Part shown: piece by piece, positions 24,301 to 36,526 of the stretch | How positions within the stretch are numbered: the first letter of the stretch is position 1 | Layout of the letters: every line of letters starts with the position of its first letter | Assembly: GCA_012931725.1 (NCBI GenBank) | Contig: WHSA01001501.1 | Coordinates: 310,001-374,000, forward strand | Direction of reading: 5' to 3' | Length of the DNA: 64,000 bases | DNA from: Litsea cubeba | Lineage: Eukaryota > Streptophyta > Magnoliopsida > Laurales > Lauraceae | Program-made: the position numbers and the translations under genes | Notes under the pieces: generated by a model | Database searches by the model: none | Told to the model about the DNA's origin: nothing | What the model saw: only the letters and a program-made list of their open reading frames with translations

Positions 24301-27300
24301 GATACGACCGAACCTTTAATTTTGTTTTCTCTTGCATTATCTATTCACTTTACTTCACCGGTAAAGTAAATTCACCAAACAAGTGATACGCCGAGTTTTT
24401 TATATGATTTGATATGATTGCATTTAAACAATAATCGTACCCGCCCATCCATCATTTTTTGGACCAAAGCCTCTACCCGGGACACCACCAAGATGTAAAA
24501 GAGGGAAAACGATTCGGGTTGCAACGTCATAGCTGCAAGTGCCGGATTTCCTCCTCTCTCAGAGGAAGAAAAGTGCATTTGCAGCTTTTCCGCCGTACCT
24601 AACAGCGGAAATCCAGCAAATGCCACTTTTCCTCCTCTTAGAGAGGAGGAAAACCGGCAAATGGACTTTACCGCCAATGCAAGTAGCGGCAAAGCTGCAT
24701 CAGCACCCAAATTCATACCATTTCATTTACTTCAACATAAAAAATGAAAGAATCAGTAGTTGCATGGAGTTGGCACCGGCCTTGCTCACTATAGCATGAA
24801 ATTAACGAATCAGGATAAGAGTCATTTATTTCAGTGGAATATAACTAGCAAGCCGCAAGTTTTGGAAGCAGCCCATTTATTATGTAATCAAGATCTCTGT
24901 GGCATAGAGGTCGAACATGTGTGCCGAGTCCCAACGATAAAGTGAGTAAGCATTATTGGTGATCGTTCTTGTGGGTTAGCTTCTTTAATTTCGGATGACG
25001 ATACATCATACTATATTGTGGAAAAAAACTTCAGAAAGCTATGATGTCTGCTTTTGATACGATCGAACCTTTAATTTTGTTTTCTCTTGCATTATCCATT
25101 CACTTTACTTCACCGGTAAAGTAAATTCACCAAACAAGTGATACGCCGAGTTTTTCATGTGATTTGATATGATTGCATTTAAACAATAATCGTACACGCC
25201 CATCCATCATTTTTGGGACCAAAGCCCCTACCCGAGACACCACCAAGATGTAAAAGAGGGAAAAAGAGTCGGGTTGCAATATCATAGCGGAAAGTGCCGG
25301 ATTCCCTCCTCTCTTAGACGAGGAAAAGTGGCATTTGCAGCTTTTCCGCCGTACCTAACAGCGGAAATCCTGCAAATGACACTTTTCCTCCTCTCAGAGA
25401 GGAGGAAAACCGGCAAATGGACTTTACCGCTAATGCAAGTAGCGGCAAAGCTGCATCAGCACCCAAATTCATACCGAGCATACCATTTCATTTCCTTCGA
25501 CATAAAAAATGAAAGAGTCAATAGTTGCATGGAGTTGGCACCGGCCTTGCTCACTATAGCATGATATTAACGAATCACGATAAGAGTCATTTATTTCAGT
25601 AGAATATAACTAGGCAAGCCGCAAGTTTTGGAAGCAGCCCATTTACTAGTAATCAAGATCTCTGTGGCATAGAGGTCGAACATGTGTGCCAAGTCCCAAC
25701 GATAAAGTGAGTAAACATTATTGGTGATCCTTCTTGTGGGTTAGCTTCTTTAATTTCGAATGACGGTACATCATACTATATTTAAAAAAAAAACTTGAAA
25801 AAGCTATTATGTCTGCTTTTGATACGACCGAACCTTTAATTTTGTTTTCTATTGCATTATCCATTCACTTTACTTCACCGGAAAAGTAAATTCACCAAAC
25901 AAGTGATACGCCGAGTTTTTCATGTGATTTGATATGATTGCATTTAAACAATAATCGTACATGCCCATCCATCATTTTTTGGACCAAAGCCCCTGCCCGG
26001 GAAACCACCAAGATGTAAAAGTGGGGAAAAAGAGTCGGGTTGCAATGTCAAAGCTGCAAGTGCCGGATTTCCTCCTCTCTTAGAGGAGGAAAAGTGGCAT
26101 TTACAGCTTTGCCGCCGTACCTAACATCGGAAAACCTACAAATGCCGCTTTTCCTCCTCTCAGAGAGGAGGAAAACCGGCAAATGGACTTTACCGCCAAT
26201 GCAAGTAGCGGCAAAGCTGGATCAGCACCCAAATTCATACCGAGCATACCATTTCATTTCCTTCGACATAAAAAATGAAAGAGTCAATAGTTGCATGGAG
26301 TTGGCACCGGCGTAGCTCACTATAGCATGAAGTTAACGAATCAAGATAAGAGTAATTTATTTCAGTAGAATATAACTAGGCAAGCCGCAAGTCTTGGAAG
26401 CAGCCTATTCACCATGTAATCAAGATCTCTATGGCATAGAGGTCGAACATGTGTACCAAGTCCCAACGATAAAGTGAGTAAATATTATCGGTGATCATTC
26501 TTGTGGGTTAGCTTCTTTCATTTCGGATGACGTTACACCATACTATATTTTGAAAAAAAACTTCCAAAAGCTATTATGTCTGCTTTTGATACGACCGAAC
26601 CTTTAATTTTATTTTCTCTTGCATTATCCATTCACTTGACTTCACCGGTAAAGTAAATTCACCAAACAAATAATATGCCGTGTTTTTCATGTGATTTGAT
26701 ATGATTGCATTTAAACAATAATCGTACACGCCCATCCATCATTGTTTGGACCAAAGCCCCTACCCGGGACACCACCAAGATGTAAAAGAGGGAAAAAGAG
26801 TCGGGTTGCAATGACATAGCTGTAAGTGCCGGATTTCCTCCTCTCTTAGAGGATGAAAAGTGACATTTACAGCTTTTCCGCCGTACCTAACAGCGGAAAT
26901 CCTGTAAATGTCACTTTTCCTCCTCCCAGAGAGGAGGAAAACCGGCAAATGGACTTACCAGTGCAAGTAGCGGCAAAGATGCATCAGCACCCAAATTCAT
27001 AACGAGCATCCCTTTTCATTTCCTTCGACATAAAAAATGAAAGAGTCATTAGTTGCATGGAGTTGGCACCGGCCTTGCTCACTATAGCATGAAATTATCG
27101 AATCAAGATAAGAGTCATTTATTTCAGTGGAATATAACTAGGCAAGCCGCAAGTTTTGGAAGCAGCCCATTTACGATGTAATCAAGAACTCTGTGGCATA
27201 GAGGTCGAACATGTGTGCCAAGGCCCAACCATAAAGTGAGTAAACATTATTGGTGATCCTTCTTGTGGGTTAGCTTCTTTAATTTCGGATGATGGTACAT

Positions 27301-30300
27301 CATACTATATTTTAAAAAAAAAACTTCAAAAAGCCATTATGTCTGCTTTTGATACGACCGAACCTTTAATTTTGTTTTCTCTTGCATTAACCATTCACTT
27401 TACTTCACCGGTAAAATAAATTCACCAGACAAGTCATATGCCGTGTTTTTCAAGTGATTTGATATGATTGCATTTAAACAATAATCGTACACGCCCATCC
27501 ATCATTGTTTTGAACAAAGCCCCTACTCGGGACGCCACTAAGATGAAAAGGAGGGAAAAAGAGTCGGGTTGCAATGTCAGAGCTGCAAGTGCCGGATTTC
27601 CTCCTCTCTTAGAGGAGGAAAAGTGGCATTTGTATCTTTTACGCCGCACCTAACAGCGGAAATCCTGCAAATGCCACTTTTTCTCCTTTCAGAGAGGATG
27701 AAAACCGGCAAATGGACTTTAATGCCAATGCAAGTAGCGGCAAAGATGCGTCATCACCCAAATTCATACCGAGCATACCTTTTCATTTCCTTCGACATAA
27801 AAAATGAAAGAGTCAATAGTTGCATGGAGTTGGCACCGGCCTTGCTCACTATTGCATGAAATTAACGAATCAAGATAAGAGTCATTTATTTCACTGGAAT
27901 ATAACTAGGCAAGTGGCAAGTTTTGGAAGCAGCCCATTTACCTTATAATCAAGATCTCTATGGCATGGAGGTCGAACATGTGTGCCAAGTCCCAACGATA
28001 AAGTGAGTAAACATTATTGGTGATCCTTCCTGTGGGTTAGCTTCTTTAATTTTGGATGACGGTACATCATACTATATTGTGGAAAAAAACTTAAAAAAGC
28101 TATTTTGTCTGCTTTTGATACGACCGAACCTTTAATTTTGTTTTCTCTTGCATTATCCATTCACTTTACTTCATCGGTAAAGTAAATTCACCGAACAAGT
28201 GATACGCCGTGTTTTTCATGTGATTTGATATGATTGCTTTTAAACAATAATCGTACACACCCATCCATCATTTTTTGGACCAAAGCCCCTACCCGAGACA
28301 CCACCAAGATGTAAAAGAGGGAAAAAGAGTCGGGTTGCAATGTCATAGCTGCAAGTGCCGGATTCCTCCTCTCTTAGAGGAGGAAAAGTGACATTTACAG
28401 CTTTTCCGCCGTACCTTACTGCGGAAATCCTGCAAATGACACTTTTCCTCCTCTCAGAGAGGAGGAAAACCGGCAAATGGACTTTACCGCCAATGCAAGT
28501 AGCGGCAAAGCTGGATCAGTACCCAAATTCATACCGAGCATACCATTTCATTTCCTTCGACATAAAAAATGAAAGAGTCAATAGTTGCATGGAGTTGGCA
28601 TCGGCCTTGCTCACTATAGGATGAAGTTAACGAATCAAGATAAGACTCATTTATTTCAGTAGAATATAACTAGGCAAGCCGCAAGTCTTGGAAGCAGCCC
28701 ATTCACCATGTAATCAAGATCTGTGTGGCATAGAGGTCGAACATGTGTACCAAGTCCCAACGATAAAGTGAGTAAATATTATTGGTGATCATTCTTATGG
28801 GTTATCTTCTTTAATTTCGGATGACGTTACACCATACTATATTTTGAAAAAAAACTTCCAAAAGCTATTATGTCTGCTTTTGATACGACCGAACCTTTAA
28901 TTTTATTTTCTCTTGCATTATCCATTCACTTTACTTCACCGGTAATGTAAATTCACCAAATAAGTAATATGCCGTGTTTTTCATGTGATTTGATATGATT
29001 GCACTTAAACAATAATCGTACACGCCCATCCATCATTGTTTGGACCAAAGCCCCTACCCGGGACACCACCAAGATGTAAAAGAGGGAAAAAGAGTCGGCT
29101 TGCAAGTGCCGGATTTCCTCCTCTCTTAGAGGATGAAAAGTGGCATTTACAGCTTTTCCGCCGTAACTAACAGCGGAAATCCTGCAAATGGCATTTTTCC
29201 TCCTCTCAGAGAGGAGGAAAACCGGCAAATGGACTCCAGTGCAAGTAGCGGCAAAGATGCATCAGCACCCAAATTCATAACGAGCATACCTTTTCATTTC
29301 CTTCGACATAAAAAATGAAAGAGTCAATAGTTGCATGGAGTTGGCACCGGCCTTGCTCACTATAGCATGAAATTATCGAATCAAGATAAGAGTCATTTAT
29401 TTCAGTGGAATATAACTAGGCACGCCGCAAGTTTTGGAAGCAGCTCATTTACGATGTAATCAAGATCTCTGTGGCATAGAGGTCGAACATGTGTGCCAAG
29501 TCCCAACCATAAAGTGAGTAAACATTATTGGTGATCCTTCTTGTGGGTTAGCTTCTTTAATTTCAGATGACGGTACATCATACTATATTTTAAAAAAAAA
29601 CTTCGAAAAGCTATTATGTCTGCTTTTGATATGACCGAATCTTTAATTTTGTTTTCTCTTGCATCAACCATTCACTTTACTTCACCGGTAAAGTAAATTC
29701 ACCAAACAAGTGATATGCCGTGTTTTACATGCGATTTGATATGATTGCATTTAAACAATAATCGTACACACCCATCTATCATTGTTTGGAACAAAGCCCC
29801 TGCTCGGGACACCACCATGATGTAAAAGAGGGAAAAAGAGTCGGGTTACAATGTCAGAGCTGCAAGTGCCGGATTTCCTTCTCCCTGAGAGGAGGATTAC
29901 CGGCAAATGGACTTTAATGCCAATGCAAGTAGCGGCACTGATGCATCAGCACCAAAATTCATACCGAGCATGCCTTTTTATTTCCTTCGACATAAAAAAT
30001 GAAAGAATCAATAATTGCATGGCGTTGGCACCGGCCTTGCTCTCTATAGCATGAAATTAACGAATCAAGATATGAGTCATTTATTTGAGTGGAATATAAC
30101 TAGGTAAGCCGCAAGTTTAGGAAGCAGCCCATTCACCATGTAATCAAGATCTCTGTGGCATAGAGGTCGAACATGTGTGCCAAGTCCCCAACGATAAAGT
30201 GAGTAAACATTATTGGTGATCCTTCTTCTGGGTTAGCTTCTTTAACTTCGGATGACGGTACATCATACTATATTATTAAAAAAAACTTCAAAAAGCTATT

Positions 30301-31598
30301 ATGTCTGATTTTGATATGACCGAACCTTTAATTTTGTTTTCTCTTGCATTATCCATTCACTTTACTTCACCGGTAAAGTAAATTCACCAAACAAGTGATA
30401 TGCCGTGTTTTTCATGTGATTTGACATGATTGCATTTAAACAATAATCGTACATGCCCATCCATCATTGTTTGGACCAAAGCCCCTACCCGGGACACCAC
30501 CAAGATGTAAAAGAGGGAAAAAGAGTCGGGTTGCTATGTCATAGCTGCAAGTGCCGGTTTTCCTCCTCTCTTAGAGGAGGAAAAGTGGCATTTGCAGCTT
30601 TTCCGCCGTACCTAACAGTGGAAATCCTGCAAATGCCACTTTTCCTCCTTTCAGAGAGGAGGAAATCCGACAAATGGACTTTACCGCCAATGCAAGTAGC
30701 GGCAAAGATGCATCAGCACCCAAAATTCGTACCGAGCATACCTTTTCATTTCATTCGACATAAAAAATGAAAGAGTCAATAGTTGCATGGAGTTGGCACC
30801 GGCCTTGCTCACTATAGCATGAAATTAACGAATCAAGATAAGAGTCATTTATTTCAGTGAAATATAACTAGGCAAGCCGCAAGTTTTGGAAGCATCCCAT
30901 TCACCATGTAATTAAGAGCTCTGTGGCATAGAGGTCGAACATGTGTGCCAAGTCCCAATGATAAAGTGAGTAAACATTAATGGTGATCATTCTTGTGGGT
31001 TGGCTTCTTTAATTTTGGATGACGGTACATCATACTATATTTAAAAAAAAAACTTCAAAAAGCTATTATGTCTGCTTTTGATACGACCGAACCTTTAATT
31101 TTGTTTTCTCTTGCATTAACCACTCACTTTACTTCACCAGTAAAGTAAATTCACCAAACAAGTGATATGCCGTGTTTTTCTTGTGATTGGATATGATTGC
31201 ATTTAAACAATAATCGTATACGCCCATCCATCATTGTTTGGACCAAAACCCCTAAGCGGGACACCACCAAGATGTAAAAGAGGGAAAAAGAGTCGGGTTG
31301 CAATGTCATAGTTGCAAGTGCCAGATTTCCTCCTCTCTTAGAGGAGGAAAAGTGGCCTTTGCAGCTTTTCCGCCGTACCTAACAGCGGAAATCCTGCAAA
31401 TGCCACTGTTCCTCCTCTCAGAGAGGAGGAAAACCGGCAAATGGACTTTACCACCAATGTAAGTTACGGCAAAGCTGCATCAGTACCCAAATTCATACCG
31501 AGCATACCTTTTCATTTCCTTCGACATAAAAAATGAAAGAGTCAATAGTTGCATGGAGTTGGCACTGGCCTTGCTCACTACAGCATGAAATTAACGAA
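12339..31598. repeat. Macrosatellite array, 766-bp unit, about 25 copies
   Basis: The landmark GCCCATCCATCATT recurs at 13021, 13787, 14523, 15286, 16052, 16809, 17576, 18343, 19106, 19870, 20626, 21391, 22160, 22926, 23692, 24443, 25198, 25963, 26730, 27493, 28259, 29024, 29770, 30455 and 31222. The modal spacing is 763-767 bp. Shorter intervals (736, 746, 685) mark internal deletions. The array begins at the sequence TGACATAACTGC (12339) and ends abruptly after ATTAACGAA (31598). All copies are in the same orientation and share high identity by eye. Each unit carries a nested palindrome, a conserved hairpin built on ACTTTAC and GTAAAGT, and a splice-site-bounded segment. Short open frames repeat in every unit but vary by frameshift and replacement changes, so I do not call them genes. 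Confidence 0.97.
12354..12474. other. Nested palindromic core of the satellite unit (first copy)
   Basis: The outer arms TGCCGG...CCTCCTCTC and GAGAGGAGG...CCGGCA are inverted. Inside are a local hairpin CCTCCTCTCTTAGAGGAGG, an inverted pair around AAGTGGCATTT and AAATGCCACTT, and a central hairpin TTTCCGCC...AGCGGAAA. The 121-bp core is present in nearly all units (26 occurrences counted). The copy near 29870 has lost most of it. Confidence 0.9.
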
Positions 31599-32202
31599 AC
31601 TGCTTTTATGTGCATGTAAGCAATTACGTGGTGTTTTGCTAAGGTCCTAAATTGTTATCGAGCTTGATTTGAGCAGTTCCATCAGTCCTTCGGCATGTTG
31701 GTCAGGTCCAGAGAGCTTCCAAATCTAAGCATGTCAACAAGAATAAAGTTTAGATGTTGATTATAAGATTGCAAAATCTTTTGGGTCATTGCTTTAGATT
31801 AGATACGTGATAACACTCAATGCTTTTAAAATTCCTTTCATAGATGTGTTCCCTTAAGGGCCCCTCTTTTTTTCTTGGAATTGAATTTTTAAGAATTTAT
31901 TATCAAGTGAATCACACCGATGATCATTAAAGACTACGAGTGATGAAAGATTTATGTTTGAGTTGTAGATCACATGAGCAAATTGCTTTAATAGAGCGAT
32001 ATCTCGGATTTTATTCTTTAATTATGGGGATTTTATTTGATGACCATTTATATATTTCTACTTTCATTTCTGGGGAAGTATATATATTAAAAAGACTAGA
32101 CATTCAATTCAACATGTGTCAATTGCCAAAGTAAGCTTGTGTGTTTTTTTTCTCTCTATTCATATCATATGTGAGTTCACTTGATATGGGCAACAAGAAA
32201 AA
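31599..32202. other. Flank of the satellite; no gene seen
   Basis: This unique-looking AT-rich sequence shows no convincing coding region; a short frame at 31940-32134 has no recognisable features. Confidence 0.4.
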
Positions 32203-32640
32203 ATGCAACTAATAATTCTTTCATTCTATTTTATGTTAATTGGAAATGGAAAGGTGTTGCGACTTTATTTGGACACTCACGCAGCTTTATCGCTGCTGCC
32301 ATGGGTGGTAAACTCGCATTTTCCTGTTTTCCACCTCTCTGAGAGGAGGAAAAATGGAAATTTCAGACATACCGCTGATACATATGGCAGAAATCTTACA
32401 AACCGAATTTTAAGCCTTTTTTTCCCTTCTTTTACTTGTTGTTGGGTCACGGGTCGGGGCTTAGTTCACAAAATGAAGGATGGACATGTGTGAATAACAA
32501 TTGGATGAAATAATATCAAATGACAATAAACACACAATAAATCGTAAATTTACTTTACCGATGAAGTGAAGTAAGTGGTCAATATAAGAGAGAACAAAAG
32601 TAAGGGTACTGTAGTAGAATCAAAAGTTGAGGGAGTAGCA
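32203..32640 (-). repeat. Diverged single copy of part of the satellite unit, inverted
   Basis: Read on the minus strand, this segment follows the satellite order: the ATCAAAAG/GAACC-like start, the ACTTTAC...GTAAA hairpin, CATCCATC, the GGGGC...CCC stretch, then the CCTCCTCTCAGAGAGG palindrome and the TTGCAT end. It lacks one of the two GAGGAGG hairpins and the whole exon-like half of the unit. It is much more diverged than the array copies are from each other. Confidence 0.8.
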
Positions 32641-32911
32641 TTTTCATTCTTTTCTCTTAAAAAGAAGAGTGTTTTTTTGGTAAGGGAGCTCGTGGATTGG
32701 GCTTTCGGCATAGGGATTAGCTATTAATAGATGGGCCGTGCTAAGGTTTTTTTTTTTCCACCTAGTGCCTGAGAGCCGGAATCCCCATTCGGCCCAAATA
32801 TATATTTATTCATTTAATTATGAGGGAGGGAGGGAGCAATAATGCGGGAACTTAAACCCATGACCTCTCATTGAAGGTGATATGACCAGAGCAGCTGAGC
32901 TAGCCTAGGAC

Positions 32912-33293
32912 TACGATTGTAAATGGGTCGGTTCAGGTCCGGGTCCATGGTGGACACAGAACCAGAACCATTAAGGAGAAAGTGAAATCGGATCTGGACC
33001 CAGAACTGCTTCGGAATGGTTTCTTGGTTCCGGTACCATATATGGGACGGGTCCGGATCCAGGTCCGGGTCTAGGTAGAGATGGATATTAAAAATATATA
33101 TTTATATGGTTTTTAGGAGAAATTTTTGAAACTTTAGGTAGTACGTCGAGTCTTGGGTCCACGGGTCCGAACCAAGGTGGAGCCGGACCCGGACCCATTT
33201 ACTTATCGGGGCCTAAATAAGGACCGATACCCAGTTTTTAACATGTTGAAACCTCCGGGTGATCAGAGAATCAGGAACCTATTTACATCCCTA
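32912..33293. mobile_element. hAT-type MITE (382 bp)
   Basis: The left end TACGATTGTAAATGGGTC and the inverted right end TAGGGATGTAAATAGG are imperfect TIRs of hAT type. The flanking 8-bp repeats are CCTAGGAC (32904-32911) and CCTAGGAG (33294-33301), matching at 7 of 8. The interior is rich in GGGTCCGG/CCGGACCC words on both strands, as is common in plant hAT MITEs. No coding capacity. Confidence 0.75.
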
Positions 33294-33301
33294 CCTAGGA
33301 G

Positions 33302-34198
33302 AGGGTAAGGAACTCATTCTTCTGTTCGTTAGGACTAACATAGGTCGGGCTTGGGCCTCATCATTTCCATCCGGCTTGGGTTCGGGCCAACAACTTTAGG
33401 CCTGACTCACGTTTGGGCCAGGGTTAGGCTTCTAGTTTAGATGTGGTTGTTGGACATTCTTCGGAATAGCCCTGCCTCGTCAATGAACACCCCTAGTCTT
33501 TTTTATCATTCACTTGCATGAAAGAGTTTTAACCTTTTTTTTATGGAAGAGATGGTATACGAAACCTAATATTTTTTTATTTGTCCCCGTCTTTTTAATG
33601 TCTCTCGTATTAGCCCTTCACTTTACTTAACCGGTAAAGTAAGCTTACGAAATATGAAATAGTCAGTGTGTGAGAAATGGACGAATAGGGCTGTGTCCAC
33701 TCGTGATTAAATCCTAGTTTCAAAAATCAACAACAACTGGATTTTTTGGATGGGATCCTTGCAGATGAAAAGTGGGTTTCACTGTGGAATTGGTAGTGGC
33801 AGAATGGGCTCTCTCAAACCAATTTCAAGATGGACAGTACACAAAAGAATTGATTCATTAAGGGCATGCTTGCCTCAATTTAGGATGATTATAGGTTAAC
33901 CAAATTGATCTGGTCCTAACTAGACCACTCTCCATCTCCCGGGTAGGCCTATCTAAGTTGGCGAAAAGGACTCTCAAAGGTTTGCTGTAGCTGGGGCTAA
34001 CTTGTGTCCGGCCTTTTTGGTCAACACGAATCCTAAGGGGACTTTCCCGTTAAAATCATCTAGAAAGAGAGAAGAAAAATTCTTAGACAGCTTTTGACAG
34101 CTATCTACCTATTATCTTTTACAGTTAACATATATTTGACTGACCATTCTGTTATGATTGTTTCAGCTTCTCTTTCTTATTTCATTTATTGTTTAGCC
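33302..34198. other. Repeat-derived spacer, no gene seen
   Basis: It contains hAT-like GGGCTTGGG words at 33330-33480 and the satellite-related fragment at 33585-33660, listed separately. Nothing coding is visible. Confidence 0.4.
33585..33660 (+). repeat. Partial satellite-related fragment
   Basis: The stretch around TTCACTTTACTTAACCGG followed by TAAAGTAAG matches the conserved hairpin region of the 766-bp unit in direct orientation, including the preceding TCTC(T/G)-rich part. The match fades on both sides. Confidence 0.65.
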
Positions 34199-36526
34199 TG
34201 TAAGGTCCATGACCTTATTGGGTCTGTTGGGCCCAATATCAGGCGCTAACCCATTTAATTGTTATTATTTTATTTAATTATATTTTAGATATTTAAGTGG
34301 GTTTAGATCATGAGCAAGCTTCTTTTATCATTAGAATAGTGTCTGCGAAGTTTCGTTCGATTCTGAGTTCGTTTGATCATAGCAAAGGGGTAGTTTGTAA
34401 TTTAGGAAAATTGAGTATTTTTCCGAAATATTTCAAATGCCATGATTTTAGGTTCGTTGGAAAGGTTTCGTCGCACTGATCATTTTTGTCTCTTGACTCA
34501 TCGCGATCCGATGATCAAAAACCCTTCAAGTGGTTCATTCTTCACCGGACCCACTAGGGCAAACTAGTCCTTTCATTCTTCCCTTCTTCTTAAACGAGAT
34601 TAACCCCAATCTCTTATTCTTTCTCTGTAACGAAAGAGAGAACAGCAGCCCCCTTTCTTCTTCCTCTTCTATTTTCAAGCCCGAAACTCTAGCCCGGAGA
34701 GATTAACTCCGCGATCCGAACCGCTTATCTTCATCCTTGCGATCCCCTCTTTCTTCCGGTACCAATTTGGTAAGACTTCTCGCAATCTTATATTTCACTT
34801 TATCATTTCTTTGGTTAGATTAGGTCTGATCTTAATTCTTTTCCTTTCTTTCTTCTTCTTGGCTTCCTAGATTTCATTTTATCGGGTTAGATCATGGATT
34901 TCGGGGTAGAAAGGCTTCTCCTCAAGTTTTGTCCAATTCCAATCTTCTTCTTGGTTGAGGCAAGTAGATATGCATTTCATTTATAAGCATGTATGTTTGT
35001 TTCCATTTGATTGGTTATGCATCTTGTAGATCTCCCTTTAATTCCAAGCATGTACATATTGATTTGAGGAAAATACATGTTAGGTTAGATGTTTGGGAAA
35101 ATGGATAAATTAATGATGCTAGGTTGTTTAGATTTGTTTATTTGATTCAATGGAATGGAATGAATGGATGGAATGGATTGTTGGGGAGAGCAGGAGGCTC
35201 TATTTTATGCAAGTTGTAGCCCTTGGAAAAGCTTAGGAATGGAGAAAAATGAATTGGAAAGGCTTGGGAATGGAGGAAAATGAATTGGGAAGGAAGAGTT
35301 CAGAAATGGTTTGAACCCGTACGAATACCGTACTGTCGGTTAGCCGTCGGTTCAGTGTCGGTCAACCGACATCATGGTGTCGGTCAGCCGAGCCTCATGT
35401 CGGTCAAAAAACCCGAGAGCCATGTTTTCACAAATTTTATGCTTTCGGTCAGCTCTCGGTTCGGTTTTCGGTTAGCCGACATTTCGGTCAACCAAGCCTC
35501 GTTTCAGCCAGAAAACCAGAGAGCTAATTTTTCAGCTGTCTGAGTTCGGTCAGCCAAACTTTAGGTTCGGTTAGCCGAACTGACGAACTCGGTTAGCCTT
35601 CGCCAAGGGTTAACCGAAATTGTCATTTTTGCCTTATTTATTTAGGATTGATACTCTTTACCTAGGATTTTGGACTTAGACGCTGGAAACCTCTAACCTA
35701 CTATCATATGACCATAAATGGGATTAAAATCGAAACACGTGGCTTGGTGTGATTTCGATGGGTGTCTAGGTATTCATGTATTATGCATGGTCTAACCGAA
35801 TGTGTATGAAATTGTCTCAATAGATGCTTAACATGATTGTACACCAAGGGATTTCCCTAGAAGTATCATTGGTTCAATTTTCACATGTACTCTGATAGGA
35901 CATGTCGGATACATAGATGACACCACTTGCCTAGGATTGGATTGTAATTCTTCTTTGACTTATGACTTGTCTCCGTTGTTTATATTCCTTGTACACTCTC
36001 TTGACATAAAACACTTAACAAAATATGAAATATAAATTCTTATAGAATTTAGGACTTGGACCTGACTTAGAATGTACCTTAGGAACCAGTGTCTTATATT
36101 GATAAACATGACTGGCTAGCAATGAAAGGGATTTTCACGTGTTTTGCTTGTCGTGGATTGTCTTGAATGAGATAATCCCTATGATCATGTTTTGTATATT
36201 GATCTAGCCAGACTTGCTTGTCTTGTTTGCCCTGATGTCAAAACCACTTTATTATTGTTTGCATATCATGGCCATCTGCAGTTTGGGGTTTTACTGACGA
36301 ACCGGTTACTCGGTTGTCGGGGTGGGCAGTCGGCTTTGGACGGCGTCCATGGCGTTGAATAGTTGGGAGCAGGCTTGGACCGTGCTACTATTCCCAGGAC
36401 TGGGAGCTTGGATCCTACTAGAGCCGGACTTTGGTATCAGTAGTCTTGTTTGGGATTGTTACTGGTACCCCAGGAGGTGGCTTGGACATCCTTGGAGTCT
36501 CCCTCTTGTTCTTGTTTTGCATTACA
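34199..36526 (+). mobile_element. Long LTR-like segment (gypsy, possibly Del/Tekay type)
   Basis: It begins TGTAAGGTCCATGACC and ends with TTACA at 36526, about 2.3 kb. It has no coding region. The 5' half contains a C/T-rich leader with splice-like GGTAAG, the middle an array of TCGGTTAGCCGA-like words, and the 3' part a G-rich segment ending in T/C-rich sequence. This looks like the long LTR of a Del/Tekay-type gypsy element. No PBS or PPT is attached and the 5-bp flanks do not match, so it may be a fragment rather than a clean solo LTR. Confidence 0.4.
35330..35625. repeat. Degenerate minisatellite of TCGGTYAGCCGA-like words
   Basis: Variants of CGGTCAGCCGA, CGGTTAGCCGA and CGGTCAACCGA recur about every 15-40 bp. 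Many are self-complementary or nearly so. Confidence 0.75.

Noticed and set aside
12387..31570. Repeated 60-113-residue open frames in almost every satellite unit, for example the one ending ...ERVNSCMELAPALLTIA
   Set aside because: They arise from homogenised repeats. Differences between units are largely replacement changes, several units are frameshifted, and both strands are open across the palindrome, which expected coding constraint would not give.
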